A stretch of DNA of 64,000 bases from Burkholderiaceae bacterium (GCA_030123545.1 CP126124.1:310001-374000), one strand, 5' to 3'; shown: positions 52,241 to 61,377, counted from the stretch's first letter. The notes: generated by a model not told the origin, from the letters alone. Numbers and translations: made by a program.

Positions 52241-52379
52241 GTTGGGGCGCCGCCTGGGCGAGGGTTGGGCGGGAGTTGGGCGCTGCGCGCGCAGCCGCAC
52301 AGCCGCCCGGAACGGTCGATTTTACCGGCGCCGCAGCGATCGCGCGACGCTCGCGGATACGTCGATAAAACCGTCGCAA

Positions 52380-52420
52380 GCCAATATCCCACCTAGGTAG
52401 TTTGCTATCAAATTCATATC
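52380..52420. repeat. 17-nt dyad, copy 8 (divergent), with 15-nt shared word
   Basis: GCTATCAAATTCATATC at 52404-52420 is a weaker dyad. The adjacent GCCAATATCCCACCT (52380-52394) is identical to the tail of copy 4 at 21813. It lies in the 284-nt divergent gap between mnmG and the aldolase gene, which holds nothing else I can identify. Confidence 0.6.
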
Positions 52421-52524
52421 AGCCTGCGAAAGCCCGGCGCCGCTGCGGCAATGCTTTCGCGGTTACGATGCTCCATCACCAGCCGCCGGGGCTGGCCGCG
52501 ACTTTGGACAAGGAGGCCCGAACC

Positions 52525-53295
52525 ATGAACATCCCCTCGATGAAGGACCAGGTCGGCGCCGAGGAATGGGCGCTGCGCGTCGACCTGGCCGCCTGCTACC
52601 GGCTCGTCGCGTCCTACGGCATGAGCGACATGGTGTTCACCCACATCAGCGCGAAGCTGCCGGCATCGATCACGCCGCCCGGCGAGCACCATTTCCTGAT
52701 CAACCCGTACGGGCTGATGTTCGACGAGATCACCGCGTCCAGCCTGGTGAAGGTCGACATGCACTGCAACAAGCTGCACGACAGTCCGTTCCCGGTGAAC
52801 CCGGCCGGCTTCGTGATCCACAGCGCGGTGCACGAGGCGCGGCCCGAGGCCGGTTGCGTGCTGCACACCCACACCCGCGCCGGCATCGCGGTCAGCGCGC
52901 AAAAATGCGGCGTGCTGCCGATCAGCCAGCAGTCGACGATCGTGCTCGCGTCGCTCGCCTACCACGACTACGAAGGCATCGCGCTGCGCCCGGACGAGAA
53001 GCCGCGGCTGCAGGCCGACCTGGGACGCGCCAACTTCCTGATGCTGCGCAACCACGGGTTGCTGACCGTCGGGCCGACGATCGCCGAAGCCTTCCTCGCG
53101 ATGTACACGTTCGAGAACACCTGCCAGATCCAGGTCGCGGCGCAGGCCGGCGGCGCGCTGACCGAGGTCGATACTAAGATCGTCGCCGGCGTCGCCGAGG
53201 CGGTGCGCGTCGTCACCCACGGCATGGGCGGCGCGCTGGTCTGGCCGGCGCTGCTGCGCCGTGTCGAGCGCATCGACCCGGGCTTTCGAAACTGA
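52525..53295 (+). CDS. class II aldolase/adducin family protein
   Basis: A 256-residue protein of the zinc-dependent class II aldolase/adducin fold (as in fuculose-1-phosphate aldolase). Zinc ligands are seen in CVLHTHTRAGIAVS and in FLMLRNHGLLTVGPT; MSDMVFTHISAKLP and HHFLINPYGLMFDEI are family stretches. A strong AAGGAGG precedes the ATG at 52525. It is a single gene; the substrate is unknown. Confidence 0.9.
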   Translation: MNIPSMKDQVGAEEWALRVDLAACYRLVASYGMSDMVFTHISAKLPASITPPGEHHFLINPYGLMFDEITASSLVKVDMHCNKLHDSPFPVNPAGFVIHSAVHEARPEAGCVLHTHTRAGIAVSAQKCGVLPISQQSTIVLASLAYHDYEGIALRPDEKPRLQADLGRANFLMLRNHGLLTVGPTIAEAFLAMYTFENTCQIQVAAQAGGALTEVDTKIVAGVAEAVRVVTHGMGGALVWPALLRRVERIDPGFRN

Positions 53296-53497
53296 GGCCA
53301 TGACCGCGCCGCGAGCGCGGATTGCGCGCAGCAGCTAGCATCGACGCCGGTGCCGGACTATCGCGGGCCGATACTTCGGCCGGCATGTGCTGGCGCGCCA
53401 CGCAACCGGCCTGTGCGCGCGACCCGTTCCACGGCTTGGGCGGAAAGACCGTCGCGGCCGCGCTCCGGCTCCACTCTCATCGAACCAAAGGAAACCC

Positions 53498-54106
53498 ATG
53501 AAGCTGTACTTTTCCCCCGGCTCCTGCTCGCTGTCGCCGCTGATCGCGCTCGAAGAAGCCGGCCTGCGCTACGAACCGGTGCTCGCGCCGACCAAGACGC
53601 ACAAGCTGCCCGACGGCACCGACTACTACAAGATCAATCCGCTCGGCTACGTGCCGCTGCTCGAACTGGGTGACGGCACCCGGTTGCGCGAAGGCCCGGC
53701 GATCCTGCAGTACATCGCCGACCAGGCGCCGGACAAAAGCCTAGCGCCGGCGAACGGCACGCCGGCGCGCTACCAGTTGCAGGCGTGGCTGAACTTCATC
53801 GGCACCGAAATCCACAAGGGCTTTTCGCCGCTGTTCAACCCCGCAGTCGGCGACTACAAGAACGCGGTCATCGACCGCCTGACCGGCCGGCTGGCATGGG
53901 TCGACGGCGAACTCGCCGGCCGCCAGTACCTGATGGGCGACGCGTTCACCGTCGCCGACGGCTACCTGTTCACCGTCACGAACTGGGCCGCGCCGATGAA
54001 GATCGACCTCTCCGGCCTGAAGAACCTCACCGCGTACCGCGAACGCGTCGCGCAGCGGCCGGGCGTGCAGCGCGCCCGCCAGGTCGAGTCGCAGGCCGCC
54101 AAGTAG
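53498..54106 (+). CDS. glutathione S-transferase, beta class-like
   Basis: A 202-residue GST. The N-terminal thioredoxin-like domain starts MKLYFSPGSCSLSPLIALEEAGL, with the Cys typical of bacterial beta-class enzymes. LREGPAILQYIADQAP contacts glutathione, and the C-terminal helical domain has LMGDAFTVADGYLFTVTNWA. Role: conjugation or disulfide exchange in detoxification. It is a single gene on the plus strand. Confidence 0.94.
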   Translation: MKLYFSPGSCSLSPLIALEEAGLRYEPVLAPTKTHKLPDGTDYYKINPLGYVPLLELGDGTRLREGPAILQYIADQAPDKSLAPANGTPARYQLQAWLNFIGTEIHKGFSPLFNPAVGDYKNAVIDRLTGRLAWVDGELAGRQYLMGDAFTVADGYLFTVTNWAAPMKIDLSGLKNLTAYRERVAQRPGVQRARQVESQAAK

Positions 54107-54165
54107 TCCGGTAGTCGGCGGCGAGGCGCCGGTCGCTCCGGCGTCTACATCGCCTACGCCGTCGC

Positions 54166-54759
54166 CTACACCGTCGCCGACGGGCCGAGCCCTATCGGCG
54201 CCGGCGCCTTCATCACGATCCGCGTGAACAGCCGGTCGAACGCCGGATCGGCCGGGTACTTGCCGGTCAGCGGATCGCGGTTCTGCGCAAAGGCTTCGTC
54301 GAGCGCGTTCCAGTCGTCCTCCGACAGATGGCGCTCGGCCGACGGCAGCACCTCGACCTCTTCCAGCCGCATGTGCTCGAGGTAGTACTTGACATAGTCG
54401 CGCGCCGCGCGTTCGAAGGCCCCGCGCCGCGAATCGCCCAGCCACTCCCAGGCCAGCAACAGGTGCTGCAGTTCACGCACCCAGCCCTCGGTGCGCACAT
54501 GCTGCGCATCGAGCGTCGCGATTGTCGCGGCCATCGCCGGATCGCGTGCCGCGATCGGCGGGAACAGCAGCGCGCCTTCCTTCGGATGATGCTGCTTCTC
54601 GGGAAACTCGTCGATGTAGAACAGCATCGCGCGCAGCACGTCGAAGAACGCTTGCGGGTCGTCGCCCGGACCGCGCTCGACCATCATGGTCAGCGAGCGC
54701 AACATCGCCGCCAGCGCGGCATGTTCGTCGCGGATGATCTGCAGGCTTTCGTGGGTCAT
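54166..54759 (-). CDS. hemerythrin domain protein
   Basis: A 197-residue cytoplasmic four-helix protein. Candidate iron ligands are His in IIRDEHAALAAML, FYIDEFPEKQHHPKEGALLFP, DAQHVRTEGWV and YLEHMRLEEVEVLP. Such proteins sense or store oxygen or protect against nitric oxide or iron damage. It lies 32 nt after the copA stop on the same strand and could be read through from it. Confidence 0.9.
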   Translation of the reverse strand: MTHESLQIIRDEHAALAAMLRSLTMMVERGPGDDPQAFFDVLRAMLFYIDEFPEKQHHPKEGALLFPPIAARDPAMAATIATLDAQHVRTEGWVRELQHLLLAWEWLGDSRRGAFERAARDYVKYYLEHMRLEEVEVLPSAERHLSEDDWNALDEAFAQNRDPLTGKYPADPAFDRLFTRIVMKAPAPIGLGPSATV

Positions 54760-54791
54760 GGCGGTGGTTCCTGAACGCTCGTAAGGTCAGC

Positions 54792-57200
54792 CTATGATAC
54801 GGCCCGCCGCAGCGCCTGGTCTTGACGAGAATCAAGCCCGGTCGGTTCCGCCGCGGCCGGCCGCCAGCGCCGCAGCAGCAGCGCATTCGTCGTCACGCTG
54901 ACCGAACTCAGCGCCATCGCCGCGCCGGCCAGGATCGGGTTCAGGAACCCGAGCGCCGCGAGCGGAATGCCGGCGACGTTGTATGCGAACGCCCAGAACA
55001 GGTTCTGCCGGATCTTGGCCACGGTGCGGTGCGAGATCTCGAGCGCCGCCAGCACCAGCATCGGGTCGCCACGCATCAGCGTGATGCCGGCCGCGTGCAT
55101 CGCGACGTCGGTGCCGTTGCCCATCGCGAAGCCGACGTCGGCCGCGGCCAGCGCCGGCGCGTCGTTCACTCCGTCGCCGACCATCGCAACCCGGTGTCCG
55201 CCGCGTTTTAGCGCCACCACCTGCGCGGCCTTGTCCCCCGGCAGCACCTCGGCCAGCACCTCGCCGGCGTCAGGATCGAGGCCGAGACGGCGCGCCATCG
55301 CCTCGGCGGCGCCGCGGTTGTCGCCGGAGATCATCACGGTGCGCAGCCCACGCGCGCGCAGCAGCGCCAGCGCTTCGCGCGCGCCCGGCTTGGGTTCATC
55401 GCCGAACGCCAGCAGCGCACGCACGGCATGGTGCGCCCCCACGCTCGGCACGGCCGTGTCCTCGCTGCCCCCAGCCGGGGAAGGGGTCCCGGCCGCGCCG
55501 GTGCCGGGGGCGTTCCCTGCTTCGGGCGGCCGTGCGCCGCTCAGTCCTTCCGTCAAGCGCTCGGCGAGCACCGACACCGTCGCGCCCTGCGACTGCAATA
55601 GGGTGGCGCGCGCCGAAAGCGGCCCCAGCGCGACACCGAGTTCCTCCATCCAGCGCAGGCTGCCAACGAGGTAGCTGCGCGCGCCGACCTTGCCCTCGGT
55701 GCCGCGTCCCGGCACCGCGCGCACGTCGTCCGGCGCGCTCACCCTTAGTGCGCGCTCACTTGCCGCAGCCACCACCGCACGCGCCAGTGGATGCTCGCTG
55801 CCGCTCTGCACCGAGGCGGCCGCAGCCAGCAACGCGCGCTCGTCCTGGCCCGGCGCGGCCTCGAACGCGACGAGGCGCGGCCGGCCCATAGTCAGCGTGC
55901 CGGTTTTGTCGAATGCGACCGTGTCGACCTTGTGCGCAATCTCCAGCGCCTCGGCGTCCTTGATCAGGATGCCGTGCCGCGCCGCGACGCCGGTGCCGGC
56001 CATGATCGCGGCCGGGGTCGCGAGGCCGAGTGCGCAGGGGCAGGCGATCACCAGCACCGCGACGGCAGGAATCACCGCCTGCTCCAGGTCCAAACCAAAC
56101 CAGAGGCCGCCCAACAGCGTCAGCAGCGCGATCGCCAGCACCACCGGCACGAACACCGCCGACACCTTGTCGACGAGACGCTGGATCGGCGCCTTCGCGG
56201 CCTGCGCGTCCTCGACGAGGCGGATGATGTGCGCCAGCACCGTCTCGGCGCCGACCGCGGTGACCTGCATCACGATGCGCCCGTCGCCGTTGATGGCGCC
56301 GCCGGTCAGCGGCCCGCCCGGCTCGCGCGTGACCGGCAGCGGTTCGCCGGTCAGCATGGCTTCGTCGACTTGCGTGCGACCTTCCAGCACCGTTCCGTCC
56401 ACCGGCACCCGTTCGCCGGGCCGCACCACCAGACGGTCACCGGCCAGCACCTCGGCCAGCGGCACGTCGACCTCGCCATCCGGCCCGATCAGGTGCGCGA
56501 CTTCCGGCCGCAGCGCATGCAGCGCGCGGATCGCGTCCGCCGTCCCGCGCTTGGTACGCGCCTCCAGCCATTTGCCGAGCAGCACCAGCGTGATCACCAC
56601 CGCCGACGCCTCGAAATACAGATGCGGCGCATGGCCGGCCGGCGCGGTCAGCCACAGCCACACCGACAGGCCCCAGGCCGCGCCGGTGCCCAAAGCGACC
56701 AGCAGGTCCATGTTGCCGGTGAGCGCCCGCGCCGCGTGCCAGCCGGCTTTGTAGAAGCGCGCGCCAAGGATGAACTGCACCGGCGTCGCGAGCAGGAACT
56801 GCAGCCATGCCGGCAGCATCGCATGCCCGCCGAGCGGCGACACGAACATCGGCGCCACCAGCGGCGCCGACAGCAGCAGCCCGGCCGCGACCGGCCCGAA
56901 GCCGGCCCAGGGGGACGGGTCCGCTTCGAGCGCCGCTTCCGCAGCGCGCGGCTCGTAGCCGGCGCCGCGCACCGCGCGCCGCAGCAGCGTGTCCATCGCC
57001 GCGCGATCGACGCCGGAGGGCGCCGCGTACGCGACGCGCGCACTCTCGGTCGCCAGGTTCACGCTTGCGTCCTGCACGCCGGGTACCTTCTTGAGCGCCT
57101 TCTCGACGCGCATCACACAGGACGCGCAAGTCATGCCGCCAATGCCGAGGTCGAGCGAAGCGGCGGCGGCCGGCGCGGAAGTGCCTGCGGGGTTCGTCAT
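54792..57200 (-). CDS. copA: copper-exporting P1B-type ATPase CopA
   Basis: Cu(I) efflux pump of the inner membrane, 802 residues. It has one N-terminal metal-binding domain (GMTCASC), the membrane metal site ACPCALGLATP, the phosphorylation site DKTGTLT, TGEP, SEHPLARAV (His-Pro motif) and GDGVNDAPAL. The start at 57200 has AAGGAG 9 nt upstream; the earlier ATG at 57233 lies within the -10 box and cannot be used. Residues about 554-590 form a Gly/Pro/Ala-rich insert between TVSVLAERL and ALLAFGDEPKPG. CueR-type promoter upstream. Confidence 0.95.
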   Translation of the reverse strand: MTNPAGTSAPAAAASLDLGIGGMTCASCVMRVEKALKKVPGVQDASVNLATESARVAYAAPSGVDRAAMDTLLRRAVRGAGYEPRAAEAALEADPSPWAGFGPVAAGLLLSAPLVAPMFVSPLGGHAMLPAWLQFLLATPVQFILGARFYKAGWHAARALTGNMDLLVALGTGAAWGLSVWLWLTAPAGHAPHLYFEASAVVITLVLLGKWLEARTKRGTADAIRALHALRPEVAHLIGPDGEVDVPLAEVLAGDRLVVRPGERVPVDGTVLEGRTQVDEAMLTGEPLPVTREPGGPLTGGAINGDGRIVMQVTAVGAETVLAHIIRLVEDAQAAKAPIQRLVDKVSAVFVPVVLAIALLTLLGGLWFGLDLEQAVIPAVAVLVIACPCALGLATPAAIMAGTGVAARHGILIKDAEALEIAHKVDTVAFDKTGTLTMGRPRLVAFEAAPGQDERALLAAAASVQSGSEHPLARAVVAAASERALRVSAPDDVRAVPGRGTEGKVGARSYLVGSLRWMEELGVALGPLSARATLLQSQGATVSVLAERLTEGLSGARPPEAGNAPGTGAAGTPSPAGGSEDTAVPSVGAHHAVRALLAFGDEPKPGAREALALLRARGLRTVMISGDNRGAAEAMARRLGLDPDAGEVLAEVLPGDKAAQVVALKRGGHRVAMVGDGVNDAPALAAADVGFAMGNGTDVAMHAAGITLMRGDPMLVLAALEISHRTVAKIRQNLFWAFAYNVAGIPLAALGFLNPILAGAAMALSSVSVTTNALLLRRWRPAAAEPTGLDSRQDQALRRAVS
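55433..55540 (-). repeat. GC-rich repeat-like insert within copA
   Basis: Begins CGCCCCCACGCTC, the same 13 nt that opens each repeat unit in the acetoacetate-CoA ligase gene. It also has CGCTGCCCCC and a GCTTCGGGCGGCC end corresponding to the GCTTGGGGCGGCC block of that unit. It is in frame and adds about 35 residues to the nucleotide-binding domain. Confidence 0.65.
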
Positions 57201-57232
57201 CTCGGAAGCTCCTTTTGTTTTCATGAGATCCA

Positions 57233-57263
57233 AGCGTATTCCTTGCCATCATGGCAAGGTCAA
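57233..57263 (-). promoter_or_regulatory. CueR-dependent promoter of copA
   Basis: On the minus strand a -35 TTGACC (57263-57258) and a -10 TACGCT (57238-57233) are separated by exactly 19 bp, the over-long spacing typical of MerR-family promoters. The spacer holds a perfect 9-1-9 palindrome CCTTGCCAT-C-ATGGCAAGG (57241-57259). Confidence 0.88.
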
Positions 57264-57311
57264 CCCGCGACGCCGGACGACCCCATGCGCTACAGGGATT
57301 TGCCCCTGGCC

Positions 57312-57342
57312 TTGACCTTGTCATCATGGCAAGGTCCACAGT
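57312..57342 (+). promoter_or_regulatory. CueR-dependent promoter of copZ-cueR
   Basis: On the plus strand a -35 TTGACC (57312-57317) is followed by the palindrome CCTTGTCAT-C-ATGGCAAGG (57316-57334, one mismatch). With a 19-bp spacer the -10 would be CACAGT (57337-57342), a weak box. It is the mirror of the copA operator, centred 75 bp away. Confidence 0.72.
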
Positions 57343-57382
57343 GTGTAGAGTGATGATCCGCCATCGGCGCAGAGGAGCCATG

Positions 57383-57583
57383 ATGAACCAGATTTTCGAC
57401 GTCTCCGGCATGAGCTGCTCGCACTGCGAACAGGCCGTCACCCGCGCGGTCCGGCGCATCGACCCGCAGGCCGAGGTCAAAATCGACCTTGCCCGAGGCC
57501 GGGTCGAGGTGCAATCGCAGAAGCCGCGTGACGCGATCGCGCACGCGATCACCGAAGAAGGCTATGAGGTCGCCGTCGCCTGA
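57383..57583 (+). CDS. copZ: copper chaperone CopZ
   Basis: A 66-residue heavy-metal-associated domain protein that binds and delivers Cu(I). The metal site is GMSCSHCEQAV near the N-terminus, and the fold continues through AEVKIDLARGRVEVQS and ITEEGYEV. Two ATG codons occur in tandem (57380, 57383); GAGGAG at 57372-57377 fits the second better. It is divergent from copA and 16 nt upstream of cueR. Confidence 0.94.
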   Translation: MNQIFDVSGMSCSHCEQAVTRAVRRIDPQAEVKIDLARGRVEVQSQKPRDAIAHAITEEGYEVAVA

Positions 57584-57599
57584 GCTGTCGGCGCATGCA

Positions 57600-58022
57600 G
57601 TGGCCGACACCCCGCTGAACATCGGACAGGCGGCGGCGCGCTCCGGCGTTTCGGCCAAGATGGTGCGCCACTACGAGGCGCTGGGCCTGCTCGGGCGCGT
57701 GCCGCGCACCGAAGGCGGCTACCGCCAGTACCACGCGGCCGACGTGCACACGCTGCGCTTCATCAAGCGCTCGCGCGACCTGGGCTTCGCGATGACCGAC
57801 ATCGCCGAACTGGTCAGCCTGTGGCAGAACCGGCGCCGCACCAGCGCCAGCGTGCATCGCATTGCCGAGCAGCACCTGCACGAGCTCGACACCCGCATCG
57901 AGGCGATGCAGGCGATGCAGCGCACGCTGCGCGACCTGCTGCAGCATTGCCACGGCGACGAGCGGCCCGACTGCCCGATCCTCGACGATCTCGCCGGTCA
58001 GGCGCGCGCGGGCGGTCGGTAA
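57600..58022 (+). CDS. cueR: MerR-family copper-responsive activator CueR
   Basis: A 140-residue Cu(I)-sensing activator. The start is GTG 57600, just before NIGQAAARSGVSAKMVRHYEALGLL, the winged helix. The C-terminal metal loop CHGDERPDCPIL has the two Cys eight residues apart, as in E. coli CueR. Two matching operators lie upstream, at copA and copZ. It follows copZ by 16 nt. Confidence 0.94.
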   Translation: MADTPLNIGQAAARSGVSAKMVRHYEALGLLGRVPRTEGGYRQYHAADVHTLRFIKRSRDLGFAMTDIAELVSLWQNRRRTSASVHRIAEQHLHELDTRIEAMQAMQRTLRDLLQHCHGDERPDCPILDDLAGQARAGGR

Positions 58023-58143
58023 CGGCCCGGTCGCACTGCTTTACAAAGCCACATCGGCGTGGCACCGGGCGGATACATGGTCGCCCGACACTGCGGCTGC
58101 AACGGGGGCGTTCCTGCTCCCGGGGTCCGACAAGGAGGAACCG

Positions 58144-58665
58144 ATGAAGACCTGTTTCAGACGCATGACGCTGGCCGGCGCGCTGGCCACCGCTATCGCC
58201 GGCGCGAGCTTCGCCGCGGTCGCGCAGACGCCGCCCGCTCCGCCACCCCCGCCGGCCGCGGCGCCAGCGCAGATGCAACGGCATGATCCGGCGCAATGGC
58301 ACGCGAAGATGGCCGAGCGTCACGCGAAGCAGATGGCGCGGCTGAAAACGGAGCTGAAGATCACGCCGCAGCAGGAAGGCGCGTGGAACAGCTTTGCCGA
58401 GGCGCTGCAGCCACCCGCGTCCGCTGAGCACGGTTCGCGTTCGCGGATGCGCGAGAAATTCGCGCAGATGACCACGCCCGAGCGCATCGACCAGATGCGC
58501 GCGCTGCGCGACCGGCGCGCCGCGCTGATGGACCAGCGCGACATCGCGACCAAGACCTTCTACACCGCGCTCTCGCCCACGCAGCAGAAAACCTTCGACG
58601 AGGCCACGCTGCGCATGATGCAGCGGCACGGGCACCACGGCTGGCATCACGGACCAAAGAGCTGA
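58144..58665 (+). CDS. Spy/CpxP-like periplasmic protein (LTxxQ family)
   Basis: A 173-residue exported protein. After a signal peptide (MTLAGALATAIAGASFAAVAQ) and Pro/Ala linker come two LTxxQ-type motifs, ITPQQEGAW and LSPTQQKTF, in a helical, Met/Arg/Gln-rich body. It ends in a His-rich tail (RHGHHGWHHG) that could bind metal. A perfect AAGGAGG lies 6 nt before the ATG. Spy/CpxP proteins are periplasmic chaperones induced by envelope and copper stress, which fits its place next to cueR. Confidence 0.88.
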   Translation: MKTCFRRMTLAGALATAIAGASFAAVAQTPPAPPPPPAAAPAQMQRHDPAQWHAKMAERHAKQMARLKTELKITPQQEGAWNSFAEALQPPASAEHGSRSRMREKFAQMTTPERIDQMRALRDRRAALMDQRDIATKTFYTALSPTQQKTFDEATLRMMQRHGHHGWHHGPKS

Positions 58666-58738
58666 GCGGGGCTGCGCGGCAGCCTGGGCGTCGCTTCTTC
58701 ATGGCGCCGCGCGCCACCCGCTGCGCATGAAACGGGTG

Positions 58739-58922
58739 CGAGAGGCCGCGGAGCAGGCCAAGCGAGCGACCGCCGCGGGAAAGGCCCTGCCGACAACCAC
58801 CGCAGGGGCGAGCACGGCGAAGCCAAGCCGTGGCGGCGCCCGCGGATCTGGCTTTGCCAGGCCGCTGGGCGCGCCCCCTTGAGGGGGTAGCGAAACGACA
58901 CGAAGTGCGCGCAGCCTGGGGG
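58739..58922 (-). repeat. GC-rich intergenic repeat, copy d (inverted, enlarged)
   Basis: An inverted copy of the ~118-nt family: it ends GTGCGCGCAGCCTGGGGG and has the CCCCCTTGAGGGGG core and the GGCCGCGGAGCAGGCC block. About 65 extra nt lie between the outer blocks. It fills the gap between the convergent Spy-like and patatin-like genes. Confidence 0.75.
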
Positions 58923-58926
58923 TGTT

Positions 58927-61377
58927 TCATACCCCCCGCCAGGGATCGGGCCCGGACGGCAGGCGCGTGAGCAGCGCGTCGCCCAGGCTCATCCCGAGCT
59001 TGCGGTAGCTCTCCCACTGCGCCTCGTCGAAGAACTGGTCGGCGGTCGGCTCCTGGGGGAACGCCGGGTGCGTGGCCTGGTACTGCACCAGGTCCAGGCT
59101 CGCGTTCTGCGTGAGGCGCGGCTTGACGAATACCAGCGTGCAGGTTGCCGCCGGCATGCCTTGCGCCGCCGGCAACGCGACTCTATAGCCGAGCAGAAAA
59201 TAGTGCCCCTCGCGCGAGCCGCGCGCGAAGCCGCCCGGGTCGCCGAACAGCTCGGCCAGCGCCGCCGGCGGCACCAGCGGCTCGAACACCGCGCCGAAAT
59301 CGACGCGCGCGAGCCGCATCAGGTTCGCAATGTCGCCGAACTGGTAGTCGGGGTCGGCCCCGTTGTCCAGCGCCAGGATGAACTCGACGCGCCGGCGCAG
59401 CAGCTCGTACACCCCGGTGTTGTCGAAATGGCCGCCGTCGGTCAGGTACCAGTAACGCTCGTCGGTGCCGAAGAACCGGCCGCGCGACTCGCGGTACAGG
59501 TGAACCTGGGTCGCGAACGCCCAGGACGCAAGGTCGCGCCCGCGCGCCTTCGCGGTGCGCCACCAGTAGCCCAGCCGCACGTTCAGGATCACCGCGAGCA
59601 GCGCGCGCTCCGGCGTGGTGCCGCGCCCGAGACCGGGCGCGAACGCCGCGCCCGAAATACCGACCCAGCGCCCCAGAGACAAACGCTCGAATCCGCCCTG
59701 CGCCGCGTCGCTGCGGCGATGCATTCGGCCATCGACCATATAGCCCTCGGGCGTGACCGCCAGCGGCAGTCCCTTGCGGTCCTGATAGACCAGCGCATGC
59801 CGTGACGCAATCGTGTCGTTGATCGTGACGTTGATCAGGTGCAGCGGCGCGAGCGAGGTCGGGTGCCGCGGCTGACTGCCGTAGTACTGGTCCAGCGACA
59901 GGTCGTCACGCGCATGCGGCTCGGTGATCGCATCGCCGCCGCGGCTGGCGGCACGCGCGGCGTTGCTCGCGCCAAGGTAGGCGCGCACGATGCGCGCGGT
60001 GTAGAGATTCTGCAGCGTCGACAGGTTCAGGAACTGGAACGTCACCCCGGTGATCAGGCCCAGCAGCAACAGCCCGGCCAGCGCGGGCCACGGCACCGCG
60101 GCGAGCGTGTCGCCCACGAGCCAGCTCGCACACGCCCCCCAGAACCACAGCAGCGCGAGCCCCAACAGCAACGCCAGCAGCACCGGCACCACCCGCAGCA
60201 GCAGGCGCCGGGTGTCGGCTTCCGGCATCTGCCGGTGCGACGACCACAGCTTGGTCGCGCTCAGCAGCACCGCGATGAATCCGGCTAGAGACAGCCCCTG
60301 CGCGCCATGCCCGAGCACCAGCCAGCGCCGCAACCAGGTCGCCGCAACCAGCACCAGCGCCACCGCGAGCAACGCCAGCGCGCTGCCGGCAGCGCGCGTC
60401 AACCACTGCGTCAAGCGGGTGCGGTTGACCCGCATCAGTTCCGCGGCGCGGTTGCCGTCGTCCGGAAAAAAGCCGCGGCTCCAGCCGAGCACGAACCACA
60501 GCCAGCCGAGCCAGGCGATCGCGCCGGCGAGCAGGGTCCAGCGGCCCCAGGGCTGCCCCCAGCCGCTGGCCGCGATCAGCGGGCCGGCCAGAAACGCCAG
60601 GATCGACGAGCGGGTGAACAGCCCGGCGCTCCAGCGCCCCCAGCGCGAGCTGCCGGCGCGCTGCGGGATCTGCGTGCACCAGTAGCCGACGCCGAGCGGC
60701 AGCACCGCGACGAGCGTCAGCGCCAACGCCAGCCACAGGTACAGCGCACCGGCATCCCAGGGGTCGCGCAGCGCCGGCAGCCACGGCGGCTGCAGCGGCT
60801 GCAAGCCAAGGTTCAGCACCGCCAGCAGGGACAACGGCAGCAGCAACGAAATGCCGATCACGTAATGCACCGCGACCAGGTTGCGCAGCCACAGCACCAG
60901 CGCATAGAAGTAGTCGCCGCCGCCGCCGGGCGCGAGGTAACGGCTGCTGTCGCGCAGCCATTCGATCGCGCGCGCATCGCCGGCCTGCGCGGGCCCCGCG
61001 TCTTCGGCGCGCTGTTCGACCGCGCGCAGCTGCGCGAGCGCGGCGTCCCGCGCCTGCAGCAGCACGTCGGCCGATGGGCCGATGGTTTCCCCGTCGCGCA
61101 CCTGCGCCGGCGTGAACAGGCTGCACATGAAGCTGCCGGCGTAGCCGCCGCCGGAGACGGTGGACAGATAGTCGAAGCGCTCGAGCCGGCCGGTGCGCGC
61201 CAGCGCCTGCAGCATGCCGAGAGACAGAGTCGCGCTGCGGATGCCGCCGCCCGACAGCGCAAGGCCGGCGCGCATCGCGTCCGACGGCTGCCCGATCAGG
61301 CCGCGCCGCCAGAGCACGCGCGCGGCCTCGGCGTGGTGCCAGTCGGCATCCTGCGGCAATGATCGGCTGCTCCGCAT
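58927..61377 (-). CDS. large membrane-embedded patatin-like phospholipase
   Basis: An 816-residue protein. The patatin domain is split. The oxyanion loop LALSGGGIRSATLSLG (43-48 core) and the nucleophile elbow STVSGGGYAGS (Ser75) are N-terminal. The catalytic Asp motif TDGGHFDNTGVYELL is near residue 647. Between them lie about seven hydrophobic segments (about residues 165-480), so the enzyme is probably an inner-membrane protein with the lipase parts on one side. The start at 61377 has GAGGAGG 6 nt upstream; an earlier ATG at 61614 is not supported. Substrate and role unknown. Confidence 0.87.
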   Translation of the reverse strand: MRSSRSLPQDADWHHAEAARVLWRRGLIGQPSDAMRAGLALSGGGIRSATLSLGMLQALARTGRLERFDYLSTVSGGGYAGSFMCSLFTPAQVRDGETIGPSADVLLQARDAALAQLRAVEQRAEDAGPAQAGDARAIEWLRDSSRYLAPGGGGDYFYALVLWLRNLVAVHYVIGISLLLPLSLLAVLNLGLQPLQPPWLPALRDPWDAGALYLWLALALTLVAVLPLGVGYWCTQIPQRAGSSRWGRWSAGLFTRSSILAFLAGPLIAASGWGQPWGRWTLLAGAIAWLGWLWFVLGWSRGFFPDDGNRAAELMRVNRTRLTQWLTRAAGSALALLAVALVLVAATWLRRWLVLGHGAQGLSLAGFIAVLLSATKLWSSHRQMPEADTRRLLLRVVPVLLALLLGLALLWFWGACASWLVGDTLAAVPWPALAGLLLLGLITGVTFQFLNLSTLQNLYTARIVRAYLGASNAARAASRGGDAITEPHARDDLSLDQYYGSQPRHPTSLAPLHLINVTINDTIASRHALVYQDRKGLPLAVTPEGYMVDGRMHRRSDAAQGGFERLSLGRWVGISGAAFAPGLGRGTTPERALLAVILNVRLGYWWRTAKARGRDLASWAFATQVHLYRESRGRFFGTDERYWYLTDGGHFDNTGVYELLRRRVEFILALDNGADPDYQFGDIANLMRLARVDFGAVFEPLVPPAALAELFGDPGGFARGSREGHYFLLGYRVALPAAQGMPAATCTLVFVKPRLTQNASLDLVQYQATHPAFPQEPTADQFFDEAQWESYRKLGMSLGDALLTRLPSGPDPWRGV

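Noticed and set aside
57233..57235. ATG at 57233 as the start of copA
   Set aside because: It falls inside the -10 box of the CueR-type promoter, so it would not be in the transcript.
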